A stretch of DNA of 33,835 nucleotides from Ruminococcus flavefaciens FD-1 (GCA_000174895.1 ACOK01000078.1:1-33835); one strand, 5' to 3'; shown: positions 1 to 8,500, counted from the stretch's first letter. Program-made: numbers and translations. Notes: generated from the letters alone by a model not told the origin.

Positions 1-56
1 GAAAGGTTTTCCCCCGATAAATTCGTATAAAGTTTCTATATGAGTACCACGGTTAA
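1..56. repeat. End fragment of MITE-like element (second copy)
   Basis: Bases 1-56 match 16876-16930 nearly base for base (GAAAGGTTTTCCCC, then GTATAAAGTTTCTATATGAG), with a few differences. They correspond to the right end of the element at 16630-16944. The match fades after GGTTA, so the outermost terminal bases are altered here. The rest of this copy lies outside the window. Confidence 0.75.
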
Positions 57-79
57 CTGCCATGAGGTGAAATTTTCGG

Positions 80-1816
80 TCAGCTGTTCTGACTGACGAC
101 AATGTATATCAAAGCGGAAAAAACTGAGAATCCCACAGTGGGAACGGTGATCATTGCTTCTGCTATTTTACTGCTGTGCTTTTTTATGCACATTCCGATG
201 AACAGCGCTCCCGTAATGACGGTTGGCATGAGATAGCGGAAATTCATTGTGCACACCATGGGGTATTCAGCTGACATCAGGTAGAGATTTCCAACAAGTA
301 GAGCATAGAATGTGCCTATGAACAGCTTCTGGGTAAGGTCCATTGAGCGGTCAGTGAACATTGTGACTATCATCGCTATGAATGCGGCGGCGGCGAGTAT
401 TACTCCCAGCCAGAAAAAAGCCGTGCAGATGCGGAGCATATAGTCCATGCCTTCAAAGTCGAGTTCGCCGATATTCTCGCTGAAAACGGAGTTCTTCAGT
501 ATGGTGATAAGGGGATTTGTCTCATTGAATCCGAATTTCTCATTATTTCCGTCACGCCATACCCAGTTTTCAAATACACGCTTTACCTGTACGGGCGAGA
601 AGTCGGTGATTCGCTGAATGAACGGTATTTCCTTTATACTCTGGTCCATGTCGTCGGGGAGCTCCTGAACGTGGTTCAAGGGGACATCCCATCTGATTAA
701 GCCACGAACGGGGAACCACATTCCCAGCGGCACGCAGACTGCACCGAATGCGATGAACTGTCCCAGCAGCGATCTCCATGACTTGCGGAAGTTTCTGATG
801 AAGACGATCAGGAATACCAGTGCGACGGGCGGGGCGACAAGTGCGGCTGAAAGCTTTGCCATCATTCCAAGACCTATGCACAGGCTTATCTTCATAATGC
901 CTTTCAGCGACGGTGAATCGTACCATCTGAGAGTTGTGAGGACTGCTCCCGTGACCAGCGCCCACATAAGTGCATCGTTGTTGAGAAATGCCGAAAGATA
1001 GATGAAGCAGGGGTGGAATGAGATAATCATCAGCGGGATGTACAGCGCCTTGCCCTCCAGCTTGAAATAGCGCAGTATGTAGTATGCCGAGAGGACTATG
1101 CTTGCTGAATAGAACAGTGTAAGCATCTCCAGCGATTCCACGGCTTTTTCCTGACTGACGTGCAGAACATCCTTCCACAATGCTACCCATGCCGCACAGA
1201 TGCCGTGATGGAGCGGCGGATGGCAGAACTGGAAAATTTCACGGTAATCCTCCTGATAGAGGTGGTGGTTCTGATACAGATATGCCATGTAGCCGAGGTG
1301 TCCGCCTGTGACTTCGCCGGTGTTGAATTCGCCGATATCATGCTGACGGATAGCCGATGAAGTTCCCAGCACATAGCAGAATTTCAGCAGGAAGCCCAGT
1401 CCCATTATAAACGCCGAGTTGAACTGTCGTTTCAGCCTTGACTTGTAGAAGCTGCTGTAAAGGAAAGACAGCGTCAGACAGCCGATGAGGAATATCCACA
1501 ATATCTGCGAATCCGAGCGGCTGAACATCCATGCTGCCACAGTCAGCGCTGCGGAGGCGGAGACTATGAACAGCACCGCCGACGCCACGGGAAGCTTGCT
1601 TTTTTTGCATTTATTCCATATGAATACAGCTGCACCTGTAATGAATACTGCAAGCAATATGGGGACAGTGCAGGACGGCATCTCCCATATCGAGCCGAAA
1701 AACAGCGGAGTCAGCAGCAGACATACTGCAAAGCAGCAAAGATAGGGATGGGCTGAGAATACACGGAATATCTTGTCGGAAATGGCGGAGTTGGTTGATG
1801 TTTCTGTATTATCCAT
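80..1816 (-). CDS. GT-C fold membrane glycosyltransferase (GT39/ArnT-like)
   Basis: The 578-residue protein is almost entirely hydrophobic, with about a dozen predicted membrane spans. This layout is typical of GT-C transferases that move a sugar from a polyprenyl-phosphate donor to an acceptor outside the membrane. A polar loop after the span near residues 135-152 carries D160 and E163 (HDIGEF), the usual place for the catalytic acid of the PMT/ArnT group, followed by CHPPLHH near 198-204. AGGAG lies six bases before the ATG. The gene stands alone on the minus strand and ends next to a repeat fragment. The fold is fairly sure; the donor and the acceptor (lipid, teichoic polymer or protein) cannot be told from sequence. 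Confidence 0.7.
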   Translation of the reverse strand: MDNTETSTNSAISDKIFRVFSAHPYLCCFAVCLLLTPLFFGSIWEMPSCTVPILLAVFITGAAVFIWNKCKKSKLPVASAVLFIVSASAALTVAAWMFSRSDSQILWIFLIGCLTLSFLYSSFYKSRLKRQFNSAFIMGLGFLLKFCYVLGTSSAIRQHDIGEFNTGEVTGGHLGYMAYLYQNHHLYQEDYREIFQFCHPPLHHGICAAWVALWKDVLHVSQEKAVESLEMLTLFYSASIVLSAYYILRYFKLEGKALYIPLMIISFHPCFIYLSAFLNNDALMWALVTGAVLTTLRWYDSPSLKGIMKISLCIGLGMMAKLSAALVAPPVALVFLIVFIRNFRKSWRSLLGQFIAFGAVCVPLGMWFPVRGLIRWDVPLNHVQELPDDMDQSIKEIPFIQRITDFSPVQVKRVFENWVWRDGNNEKFGFNETNPLITILKNSVFSENIGELDFEGMDYMLRICTAFFWLGVILAAAAFIAMIVTMFTDRSMDLTQKLFIGTFYALLVGNLYLMSAEYPMVCTMNFRYLMPTVITGALFIGMCIKKHSSKIAEAMITVPTVGFSVFSALIYIVVSQNS

Positions 1817-1840
1817 TTTGTTCTCCTGTGTTTTTTATTA

Positions 1841-2022
1841 ATGCATTTGCATTCATTCAGTCTGTCGATAAAGTCAGATTTTATACGGCATTATCGGGCG
1901 GACGAGGGCGTCCGCCCCTACAAAATGGCTATTCTTCGTAAATGATTTTGTAGGGGACGCCGCCCTCGGCGTCCCAAAACAGGTTTTTTGACAAGCTGAA
2001 TGAATGCATTTGCATTCATTAT
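1841..2022. repeat. Small element bounded by AATGAATGCA palindromes
   Basis: Near-palindromes TGCATTTGCATTCATT (from 1842) and AATGAATGCATTTGCATTCATT (2000-2021) lie at the two ends. They extend into an inverted match, CATTCAGTCTGTC on the left and GACAAGCTGAATG on the right, so the ends are imperfect terminal inverted repeats of about 25 bp. Two GTAGGGG-type hairpins sit between them. No reading frame is present. It looks like a small non-autonomous element or a composite repeat. Confidence 0.5.
1896..1975. repeat. Pair of GTAGGGG-hairpin repeats
   Basis: Two copies of a short dispersed repeat are present. At 1896-1921 it is in reverse orientation (a GGGCGGAC...GTCCGCCC stem followed by CTAC). 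At 1950-1975 it is in forward orientation (GTAGGGGACGCC, GCCCTC, GGCGTCCC). Each has a conserved GTAGGGG edge and a GC-rich stem of 7-9 bp. Further copies occur near 16957, 23064, 25341, 26319-26436 and 26791-27054. Confidence 0.75.
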
Positions 2023-2054
2023 ATCATAAATCTTTGCCATTGTAAAGCGGACAT

Positions 2055-2080
2055 AAAAAGGGCGCACATTGTGCGCCCTT
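2055..2080 (-). terminator. Terminator of the GH10 gene
   Basis: Read on the minus strand, a perfect stem AAGGGCGCAC/GTGCGCCCTT is followed by a short T run, about 25 bases after the xylanase stop codon. The stem resembles the GTAGGGG-hairpin repeats, so this terminator may derive from one. Confidence 0.75.
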
Positions 2081-2103
2081 GAGGTTTTATTGTATCAGTT
2101 ATC

Positions 2104-4119
2104 TCACTGGAAGCTTTCAGGAAGCTTTTCGATGAGCTGTAACTTGTACTTCTGGACAGAAAGTGCATCTGCATTTGTGATGCCGTCGCCTCTGTTGCTT
2201 ACATCGCCGTTAGCCTTGCCCTGTGCTGTGAGGCTGTACTTTGATGGGTTGGAGATTGACTGCATGATGATTACAGCATCTGAAACGTCAACATTATCGT
2301 CGCAGTTAGCATCGCCGTATACCTTTGCAGCAAGTACACCGCTTGTGATAACAGGTGCAGTTGTTGTTTCGTCGGGAGCTGAGGTTGTTGTCTCAGGAGC
2401 AGCGGAAGTAGTAGTTGCTGATGTTGTAGTGGTTGTTGCAGAAGTATTGCCGTTTGCCTTTGTTGTTCTTGCAGGCTCTTCACCGGCTGTCTTGCCTTCT
2501 ACGATAGCATCGAATGCAGGCTTAGCCATAAAGTCGTCACCGAAGAGGAGAGGGAGCTGCTTAGCTCTCCAGCTCTTTGTATCGTTAACGCCCCAGAATA
2601 TAACTGCTGAAACGTTGTCCTTGTACTTTTCGATAGCATTCATGATGCCCTTGTAGTATTCAGCCTGGTGGTCGAAGTACTTAGCACCGTTCTGCTCGGG
2701 AACTGTTACGTCGAGCTCTGTGATCTGAACGTCAAGACCTGTAGCAACGTAGTCCTTGAGAGCTGATTCGTACATGGAAATTGATGGGAATGCAGACTGC
2801 ATATTGTCACGGCAGTCGAGGTGAGACTGCATACCGATACCGTCGATATTGCCGGCCTTCTTGATCCTCTCAGCCATTTCGATGATCTGAGTCTTCTTGC
2901 TCATGTATTCGTTGTAGTCGTTGTAGTAGAGCTTGCATCCCTCAGGAGCGTACTTTCTTGCGTACTCGAAAGCGTAGTCGATGAATGAGTTATCGCCGAA
3001 TACAGCTACCCAGTCAGAAGCAGCGTAGTTGTTGGATGCATCGCAGTGGCCGGGCTTACGAGGAGTACCGTCTTCCAGCCAAGCTTCGTTTACAACGTCG
3101 CAGGCGTAGAAGTCAACGTCAGGATAGAGAGCTGTGAGAGTCTCGAAGTAGAGCTTGATGTAGTTCTCCATACGCTTGAGCATCTTCTCGGGAGAAACGT
3201 AATCCTTCTCAGCGTCGAAATCTTCCTTGAAGAACCACTCAGGAGTCTGGCTGTGCCATACGAGAGTGTGAACTCTTACAGGGATACCGTATTTCTGAGC
3301 GTAGTTGAGGACGGGCTTAGCCTTTGAGAAGCTTACCTGTGGGTGCTCATCGTCGCCGTTTTCCTCTAAGTATTTGAGAGTAGCTTCCTTGTTGAGAACT
3401 GAGTCAGGCTTCATTTCGTTGCCGACTGTGATGCTCTCGCCGAAGTGCTTCTGTACCAGATCCATGAATGGCTTTGAAGCGAGATCGTCAGGAGTAAGAG
3501 CTGTACCTACCTTGAAATCATTCTTATAGATACCGCTGAGTGAAGGGATATCCTGCTGGATATCAACTGAAGCAGCCTCAACGATCTTGAAATCGTCGAT
3601 GATGAGGTCATCTGAGCCGCCCTCGAAGTAGATGTATACACCTTCCATGCCGTCGCTGTAGCTTACAGGAACGTGAGTAACTGTCTGCCAGTCGCTGCCG
3701 TTGAGGTTCTGAGCGAGGTTGGAGTAGGATGTCTGACCGTCGATGGTGTACTGGAAGCTGAGCATAGCGCTTGTGTAGTACTTACCCTTTACTGAAGCGG
3801 TCACATAGTACTGAGTGTTTGGCTCCAGCACTCCGTCGAGACGGAAAGCAGGGCCGTTCCATGATTCTGATCTGCCGCTTGCAAGGAGAGCGCCGTCGCC
3901 TGTCTTTGCATCTGTAGTGATGGAAAGCTCGGTTGTGTCATCGCCGCCACGGTTTGACCAGTTCTTGAGGTCGTCTTCGCTTTCAAATCCGAGATCGTAG
4001 ACAACCTTTTCTTCTGCCGCATTTACTGTATTGATGACAGAAACTGCTGAGGTGGCAGAAAATGTCATGGCAATACTCATAATGCCGGCAATGGTTTTTC
4101 TGATGTTTGAACCTTTCAT
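2104..4119 (-). CDS. Secreted CBM22-GH10 endo-xylanase with dockerin
   Basis: This is a probable endo-1,4-beta-xylanase of the cellulosome. A signal peptide (1-34, cleavage after VNA) is followed by a CBM22-like xylan-binding module (about 38-182, with WSNRGG, SGRSESWNGP and a final LIIDDF). The GH10 barrel (about 195-545) has HTLVWHSQTPEWF, acid/base E345 in DVVNEA and nucleophile E468 in ITELD. A Ser/Thr/Ala linker (about 548-595) leads to a dockerin (599-671). The dockerin's first loop is GDANCDDNVDVSDA and its second is GDVSNRGDGITNADAL. All catalytic landmarks are intact. GGAGG lies nine bases before the ATG, a promoter is visible upstream and a terminator follows. It is transcribed in the same direction as the GH9 gene behind it but appears to be its own unit. 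Confidence 0.95.
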   Translation of the reverse strand: MKGSNIRKTIAGIMSIAMTFSATSAVSVINTVNAAEEKVVYDLGFESEDDLKNWSNRGGDDTTELSITTDAKTGDGALLASGRSESWNGPAFRLDGVLEPNTQYYVTASVKGKYYTSAMLSFQYTIDGQTSYSNLAQNLNGSDWQTVTHVPVSYSDGMEGVYIYFEGGSDDLIIDDFKIVEAASVDIQQDIPSLSGIYKNDFKVGTALTPDDLASKPFMDLVQKHFGESITVGNEMKPDSVLNKEATLKYLEENGDDEHPQVSFSKAKPVLNYAQKYGIPVRVHTLVWHSQTPEWFFKEDFDAEKDYVSPEKMLKRMENYIKLYFETLTALYPDVDFYACDVVNEAWLEDGTPRKPGHCDASNNYAASDWVAVFGDNSFIDYAFEYARKYAPEGCKLYYNDYNEYMSKKTQIIEMAERIKKAGNIDGIGMQSHLDCRDNMQSAFPSISMYESALKDYVATGLDVQITELDVTVPEQNGAKYFDHQAEYYKGIMNAIEKYKDNVSAVIFWGVNDTKSWRAKQLPLLFGDDFMAKPAFDAIVEGKTAGEEPARTTKANGNTSATTTTTSATTTSAAPETTTSAPDETTTAPVITSGVLAAKVYGDANCDDNVDVSDAVIIMQSISNPSKYSLTAQGKANGDVSNRGDGITNADALSVQKYKLQLIEKLPESFQ

Positions 4120-4174
4120 TTGTAAAATCCTCCAAATCTTTGGGCCGTGCTTGAGCCCATTATTTCATAATTCA

Positions 4175-4203
4175 ATTTTAGCACTAATTTTTTCAAAGGT
4201 CAA
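4175..4203 (-). promoter_or_regulatory. Sigma-A type promoter of the GH10 gene
   Basis: On the minus strand, TTGACC (4203-4198), a 17-base spacer and TAAAAT (4180-4175) lie about 55 bases upstream of the xylanase start. Spacing is ideal, with one or two mismatches per box. A short GGGC...GCCC inverted repeat lies in the leader near 4142-4158. Confidence 0.6.
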
Positions 4204-4306
4204 TGAACAATTTATGAATGAGCAAAATATGCCCCTTTATTAGCAAATTTTGAAAAACAGAAAAACAGGAAACGCAATATTTGGCAAGAAAACTGCATCA
4301 AGGCAC

Positions 4307-4337
4307 AAAAAAAGCCGCCCCCGAAGGAGCGGCCTTA
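4307..4337 (-). terminator. Terminator of the GH9 gene
   Basis: On the minus strand, AAGGCCGCTCC-TTCG-GGGGCGGC is followed by seven T. It is a GC-rich hairpin with a stable UUCG-type loop, starting about ten bases after the GH9 stop codon. It is a textbook intrinsic terminator. Confidence 0.9.
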
Positions 4338-4345
4338 AAGTGTTA

Positions 4346-7123
4346 TTACTTAGTTGTTGGGAGAGTTGTAACGAGGCTGAGAGTGTACTTCTGGATTGCG
4401 AGTGCATCGTAGTTAGTAACACCGTCACCAACGTCGCAGCAGTCTGCGTTAACCCAGCCCTGAGCTGAGATATGGAGTGGGCTTGAGCCGTTCTGTCCAT
4501 ATGTAGATGGGTTTGAGATAGCCTGCATGATCATTACAGCATCTGCAATGCTTACCTGTCCGTCGCAGTTAGCGTCACCAACGATAGTAGCCTTTGTTGA
4601 CTGTGACTGAGTTGTAGGCTGTGTAGTAGGCTGAGTTGTCTGAGTAGTTGTTCTTGTGGTTGTTCTTGTAGTTGTTCTTGTAGTTGTAGTAGTTGTCTTT
4701 GTAGTTGTCTGAGTTGTTCTCTGAGTTGTGATGTTTGAAGAAGAACCGCCGCTTGTCTTGAGAACTACAGAGTCGATAGTGAATTCATCACAGTCGATCC
4801 ACCAAACGCCGAACTTGATCTCGCCGCCGTACTGAGTCTGGATGATAGAAGAGATATCAGAAGGAACCTTCCATGTGATTGTGCCGCTGTTGCCGCTGAT
4901 AGACTGAGTGATCTCGTCGCCCATAGCCCAGTAGCCGTTAGCAGAATCAGTTGTGGATGTACCGAACTGACCAACATACTTGCCGATGTTCTTGTTAGCA
5001 GAGATATTTACCTGAACCTCTGTGATCTTGTCGCTGCTTGAGATACCGAAATCCTTGTAAGCGAAACCGATCATTCTCTCGTCTTCGCCGAGAGCGCTGT
5101 ATGTTACCTTCTGGTTAGGCTTGATAGAGAATCCGTCGCTGCTTGAAGAAGGTGTCTGAGTTGTCTGAGTTGTTCTCTGTGTAGTTGGCTGTGTGGTTCT
5201 CTGAGTAGTTGTCTGAGTTGTTCTCTGAGTTGTGATGTTTGAAGAAGAACCGCCGCTTGTCTTGAGAACTACAGAGTCGATAGTGAATTCATCACAGTCG
5301 ATCCACCAAACGCCGAACTTGATCTCGCCGCCGTACTGAGTCTGGATGATAGAAGAGATATCAGAAGGAACCTTCCATGTGATTGTGCCGCTGTTGCCGC
5401 TGATAGACTGAGTGATCTCGTCGCCCATAGCCCAGTAGCCGTTAGCAGAATCAGTTGTGGATGTACCGAACTGACCAACATACTTGCCGATGTTCTTGTT
5501 AGCAGAGATATTTACCTGAACCTCTGTGATCTTCTCACTGCTTGAGATACCGAAATCCTTGTATGAGAAGCCGATCATTCTCTCATCTTCGCCGAGAGCA
5601 CTGTATGTAACCTTCTTGTTAGGCTTGATTGTGTAACCGTCACTGCTTGAAGAAGGTGTCTGAGTTGTTACTGTAGGTGTCTGAGTTGTAGGCTGTGTAG
5701 TAGGCTGAGTTCCGGGATTAGCAGTTGTGCCTGGAGTCTGTGTAACTACAGGACCGTCAGAAGAACCGCCCTTAACGCCAGGGAGAGAAGAAGTTGAATC
5801 AGGTGTACCTGTCTTGTAGTGGTAGTAGAGACCGGCAGCTGCGCCTACGAAACCGGCGTTGTAGTCGATAGCAACTTCGTTAGCCTGATAGTCTGAACGC
5901 TTATCTGCGTAAGTACCGTTAGCATCTGTAGGACCGCCGCAGAGAGCACCGATGAGTGAGTACTTTGATGGTACTCCGTCTGACTCAGCAGTATCTGTAC
6001 CTGAAGCAGCTCTGTGGTGAGGCATACTTGAAGCGTTTGGCTTGAAGCCTACAACGAGACAGTATGACTGGCCGTTAGCGAATGGCTTGTCGCCTGTGAG
6101 GTACTGCATCTGACCCTTAGCCCAGGCAGCGTTACCCTTGTTGTACTTAGCAGCTACGAGAGCACACATCTGTGCTGTAGCATTATGTCTTGCAGAGCCC
6201 CATGCATCGATGAACTTATAGCCATCGCCGCTGAGGTCGCCGAGGTATCCTGCAGCGCTCCAGTCGCCTGTGATCTCGCCCTTGAGCATTGCAGCACCGA
6301 GAGAAACGTTCTCCCAGCAGTGTACCCAGTAAGCCTTGCCTATGTTATCAACATCGCCCTTGTAAGCGCTGTCCTTGGTAGCAAGGTAGAGCCAGCAGGC
6401 AGCCCAGCCGAGCTCATCGGAAGTATCCTTGTTTCCGTAGAATTTGCATGAATATGAACCCTGATGCTGCTTAGCGAAGTTGTAGAGAGCCTTAGCGTAC
6501 TTGAGGTCATCGGGGTTGCCGAAGTTTACATAGTTAGCAGCAAGTGCAGCAGCGTACTCAGCTACGATATTAGCTGCGCCGTCTGTAGTCCATTTGCAGC
6601 CGCCTCTGTTGCCCTGATTCTCAGGAGGACCCCAGTAAGCGTGGTCCATGTCGCCGTCGCCCTTTTCGATACAAACCTTAGAAACTGTATCGCCGTTGAG
6701 GACTGTAGCATCACGGAAGAACTTAGCGAAGTAGTCAGCGATTGTCTTGTAGTGAGCAGCCTGGCCTGTAGCCTCGAAAGCGTCCTTGAATTCGTAGTAA
6801 GCCCAGCCGAGAGTTGAAGCTGAGTAGCCCTGAGGCTGACCGAACATAGCGTGGTCACCTGCATCGTGGAAACCGCCGTCTACTTCATCTGAAGTATGGC
6901 AGTTGCCTCTCCATGAAAGGCGTGTAGTGGATTCTACATTCTTACCGCACATATTTGCGTCATAGAAATAGAGGGAATACTGAAGGAGTTTTGCGTAGTT
7001 GTCTGAATCTGCTGCGTTAGCTGTGAGAGAGGGGCTTACAACAGCAGTGAATGGAGCAGCGAGTGACGAAATAGCCATTGCGCCGCTGATAAGGATGGAC
7101 TTAAGTCTGTTTGACTTATGCAT
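4346..7123 (-). CDS. Secreted GH9 endoglucanase, two tandem CBMs, dockerin
   Basis: A 925-residue cellulosomal beta-glucanase. The signal peptide (1-37) leads directly to a GH9 domain (about 43-435) with the D87/D90 pair in HDAGDH, MPHHRAAS near 367 and proton donor E416 in NEVAIDYNA. No N-terminal Ig-like module is seen. Two near-identical modules of about 130 residues follow (about 496-624 and 664-792), each with GEDERMIGF and FGVWWIDCDEFTID, separated by Thr/Gln/Arg linkers. They recall CBM79, described from a R. flavefaciens GH9 enzyme; that assignment is from memory and needs a profile search. A dockerin ends the protein (about 847-925; GDANCDGQVSIADA and GDGVTNYDAL). The start is the ATG at 7123, with GGAAAGAAG upstream; a TTG seven codons earlier has no such site. 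Confidence 0.93.
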   Translation of the reverse strand: MHKSNRLKSILISGAMAISSLAAPFTAVVSPSLTANAADSDNYAKLLQYSLYFYDANMCGKNVESTTRLSWRGNCHTSDEVDGGFHDAGDHAMFGQPQGYSASTLGWAYYEFKDAFEATGQAAHYKTIADYFAKFFRDATVLNGDTVSKVCIEKGDGDMDHAYWGPPENQGNRGGCKWTTDGAANIVAEYAAALAANYVNFGNPDDLKYAKALYNFAKQHQGSYSCKFYGNKDTSDELGWAACWLYLATKDSAYKGDVDNIGKAYWVHCWENVSLGAAMLKGEITGDWSAAGYLGDLSGDGYKFIDAWGSARHNATAQMCALVAAKYNKGNAAWAKGQMQYLTGDKPFANGQSYCLVVGFKPNASSMPHHRAASGTDTAESDGVPSKYSLIGALCGGPTDANGTYADKRSDYQANEVAIDYNAGFVGAAAGLYYHYKTGTPDSTSSLPGVKGGSSDGPVVTQTPGTTANPGTQPTTQPTTQTPTVTTQTPSSSSDGYTIKPNKKVTYSALGEDERMIGFSYKDFGISSSEKITEVQVNISANKNIGKYVGQFGTSTTDSANGYWAMGDEITQSISGNSGTITWKVPSDISSIIQTQYGGEIKFGVWWIDCDEFTIDSVVLKTSGGSSSNITTQRTTQTTTQRTTQPTTQRTTQTTQTPSSSSDGFSIKPNQKVTYSALGEDERMIGFAYKDFGISSSDKITEVQVNISANKNIGKYVGQFGTSTTDSANGYWAMGDEITQSISGNSGTITWKVPSDISSIIQTQYGGEIKFGVWWIDCDEFTIDSVVLKTSGGSSSNITTQRTTQTTTKTTTTTTRTTTRTTTRTTTQTTQPTTQPTTQSQSTKATIVGDANCDGQVSIADAVMIMQAISNPSTYGQNGSSPLHISAQGWVNADCCDVGDGVTNYDALAIQKYTLSLVTTLPTTK
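4701..5533 (-). repeat. Tandem 504-bp duplication inside the GH9 gene
   Basis: Bases 4701-5029 and 5205-5533 look identical over 329 positions at an offset of 504 bp. Beyond this, toward the 5' side of each module, the copies differ at scattered, mostly silent sites. The unit is one binding module plus its linker. Such identity, including third positions, points to a recent duplication or to gene conversion. Confidence 0.9.
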
Positions 7124-7150
7124 AGTTATCACACTTCTTTCCAAATAGTC

Positions 7151-7198
7151 GTGAGCCTATAATATGTTGTACCTATATTATACATTTTTTGCGCTCAC
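7151..7198. promoter_or_regulatory. Nested inverted repeat before the GH9 gene (possible operator)
   Basis: An outer repeat GTGAGC (7151-7156) / GCTCAC (7193-7198) encloses an inner one, TATAATAT (7158-7165) / ATATTATA (7175-7182). The inner right arm supplies a TATAAT on the minus strand (7182-7177), a plausible -10 for GH9, but the -35 region is poor. A weak -35 overlapped by a palindrome would fit a regulated promoter. This is inference. Confidence 0.4.
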
Positions 7199-7332
7199 AA
7201 TAAGTAACAAAACGGTTACACAGATATTACAATTTGATGAAATGGCACGAAAAATTCATAAAATCGTCACAATGTGCAAAAAAAAGGCGATTTTTTGTCT
7301 ATATTAACGTTGGAATTATTCAACCGTAGGTA

Positions 7333-7377
7333 GAAAAATAAGCGGAACAATCCTCGTTTAGGAGAATCGTTCCGCTT
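7333..7377 (-). terminator. Terminator of the LRR-dockerin gene
   Basis: On the minus strand, AAGCGGAACGATTCTCC, a short loop and GAGGATTGTTCCGCTT form a long hairpin with a few mismatches, followed by ATTTTT. It begins about 17 bases after the stop codon of the LRR gene. Confidence 0.8.
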
Positions 7378-7393
7378 GAATGTCAACCAAATC

Positions 7394-8500
7394 TCAGCAA
7401 GGAAGTGACGTTACCAGATCCAGAGTGTACTTCTGGATGGCTAAAGCGTCATGATTTGTGACGCCGTCGCCTCTTGAAGACACGTCAGCCGAGTCCTTTC
7501 CACGCTCTGTTATGTGGGAAGGTTCAGAGCCGTTGATGCCGTACAGCGATGGGTTGGAGAGCGACTGCATAATGAGTACAGCGTCGGAGATATCGACCTT
7601 CTTGTCCAGATTTGCGTCGCCGAAGAGTATCGGTGCAGGCTGTGTTCCGGGAGTCGGAGGCTCCGGCTTTGTGGTCTGCGTCTGCTGAGGCGGCCAGCCC
7701 GGCCAACCCGGCCATCCCCAGTTCCACTGGAATGTCGTTGTGGTCGTGGTAACCGTAGTTGTGGCAGTCGTTGTGGGCTTGGCAGTTGTCGTCTTGGTTG
7801 TCGCTTTTGTTGTGGTTGTCGTTGTCTTTGTTGTGGTTGTTGTGGCTTTGGTGGTGGCTTTCGGGACATCCTGAAGCGCTGAGAAGTTATAATTGTATGA
7901 CTTCACAGTGGATTCCACAGCCGAACCTGCAACTCCGAAAACAGTTCCGTTGAAGTTGCCTTTGCCTGAATTGTTGATGGTCTCGGGGAGGTTTACAATA
8001 TTGCAGTTTGCTGCGTAGATCTTTATTTCTCTGAGATTCTGACAGCCTGCAAACGCCTCAAGACCGACACTGGTCACGTAAACTGATAAAGTGACCGAAC
8101 TGAGTGCAGTTCTCTGGAATGCATTGGATGAAATGGCGGTCACCGAATCGGGTATCGTAACAGATGTTAAGTTGGTGGCGTTGTAAAAAGCGGCCCTTCC
8201 AACGTTGGTGATACCGTTCTGAATGACGACATTTCTGATCTCGGACATATACTTTGACCATGGAACGACCGAAGCCGATTCCCAGTTGACCATATTGCCC
8301 GTGCCTGAGATCGTGAGTGTTCCGCTTCTGAGGGTCCATGACGCATTCTGACCGCATACCCCCGAGCTGTCAGCTGTAACTGTGTCATCGACGATTGAAG
8401 GCGGAGCAAACTCTGCTGCTGAAGCGGCAGGAAATACGGCTGTAGTGCCGCATATCGCTGCTGACATGAGCAAACACAAAAGAGATCCGGAGCGTTTCAT
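7394..8500 (-). CDS. Secreted LRR protein with dockerin (non-catalytic)
   Basis: The 368-residue product has a signal peptide (1-28) and BspA-type leucine-rich repeats (about 45-165; for example NLTSVTIPDSVTAISSNAF). A Thr/Lys-rich linker (about 214-256) follows, then a Trp/Pro/Gly-rich patch (257-272, WNWGWPGWPGWPP), a second Pro/Thr linker and a dockerin (about 293-368; GDANLDKKVDISDA and GDGVTNHDAL). No catalytic domain is seen, so it is probably a structural or binding component of the cellulosome. The dockerin matches those of the GH10 and GH9 enzymes and probably uses the same cohesins. The ATG at 8500 starts a good signal peptide; GAAAGG lies 18-20 bases upstream, so a TTG three codons earlier (8509) is an equally good start. 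Confidence 0.85.
   Translation of the reverse strand: MKRSGSLLCLLMSAAICGTTAVFPAASAAEFAPPSIVDDTVTADSSGVCGQNASWTLRSGTLTISGTGNMVNWESASVVPWSKYMSEIRNVVIQNGITNVGRAAFYNATNLTSVTIPDSVTAISSNAFQRTALSSVTLSVYVTSVGLEAFAGCQNLREIKIYAANCNIVNLPETINNSGKGNFNGTVFGVAGSAVESTVKSYNYNFSALQDVPKATTKATTTTTKTTTTTTKATTKTTTAKPTTTATTTVTTTTTTFQWNWGWPGWPGWPPQQTQTTKPEPPTPGTQPAPILFGDANLDKKVDISDAVLIMQSLSNPSLYGINGSEPSHITERGKDSADVSSRGDGVTNHDALAIQKYTLDLVTSLPC

Noticed and set aside
2069..2656. Open plus-strand frame of 195 codons opposite the xylanase
   Set aside because: It lies wholly antisense to the linker, dockerin and GH10 coding sequence and has no ribosome site; it is open because of codon bias and Thr-rich repeats.
7190..7200. 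lac-operator-like TTGTGAGCGC on the minus strand before GH9
   Set aside because: Only one half-site resembles the lac operator; it is better described as an arm of the local nested inverted repeat.
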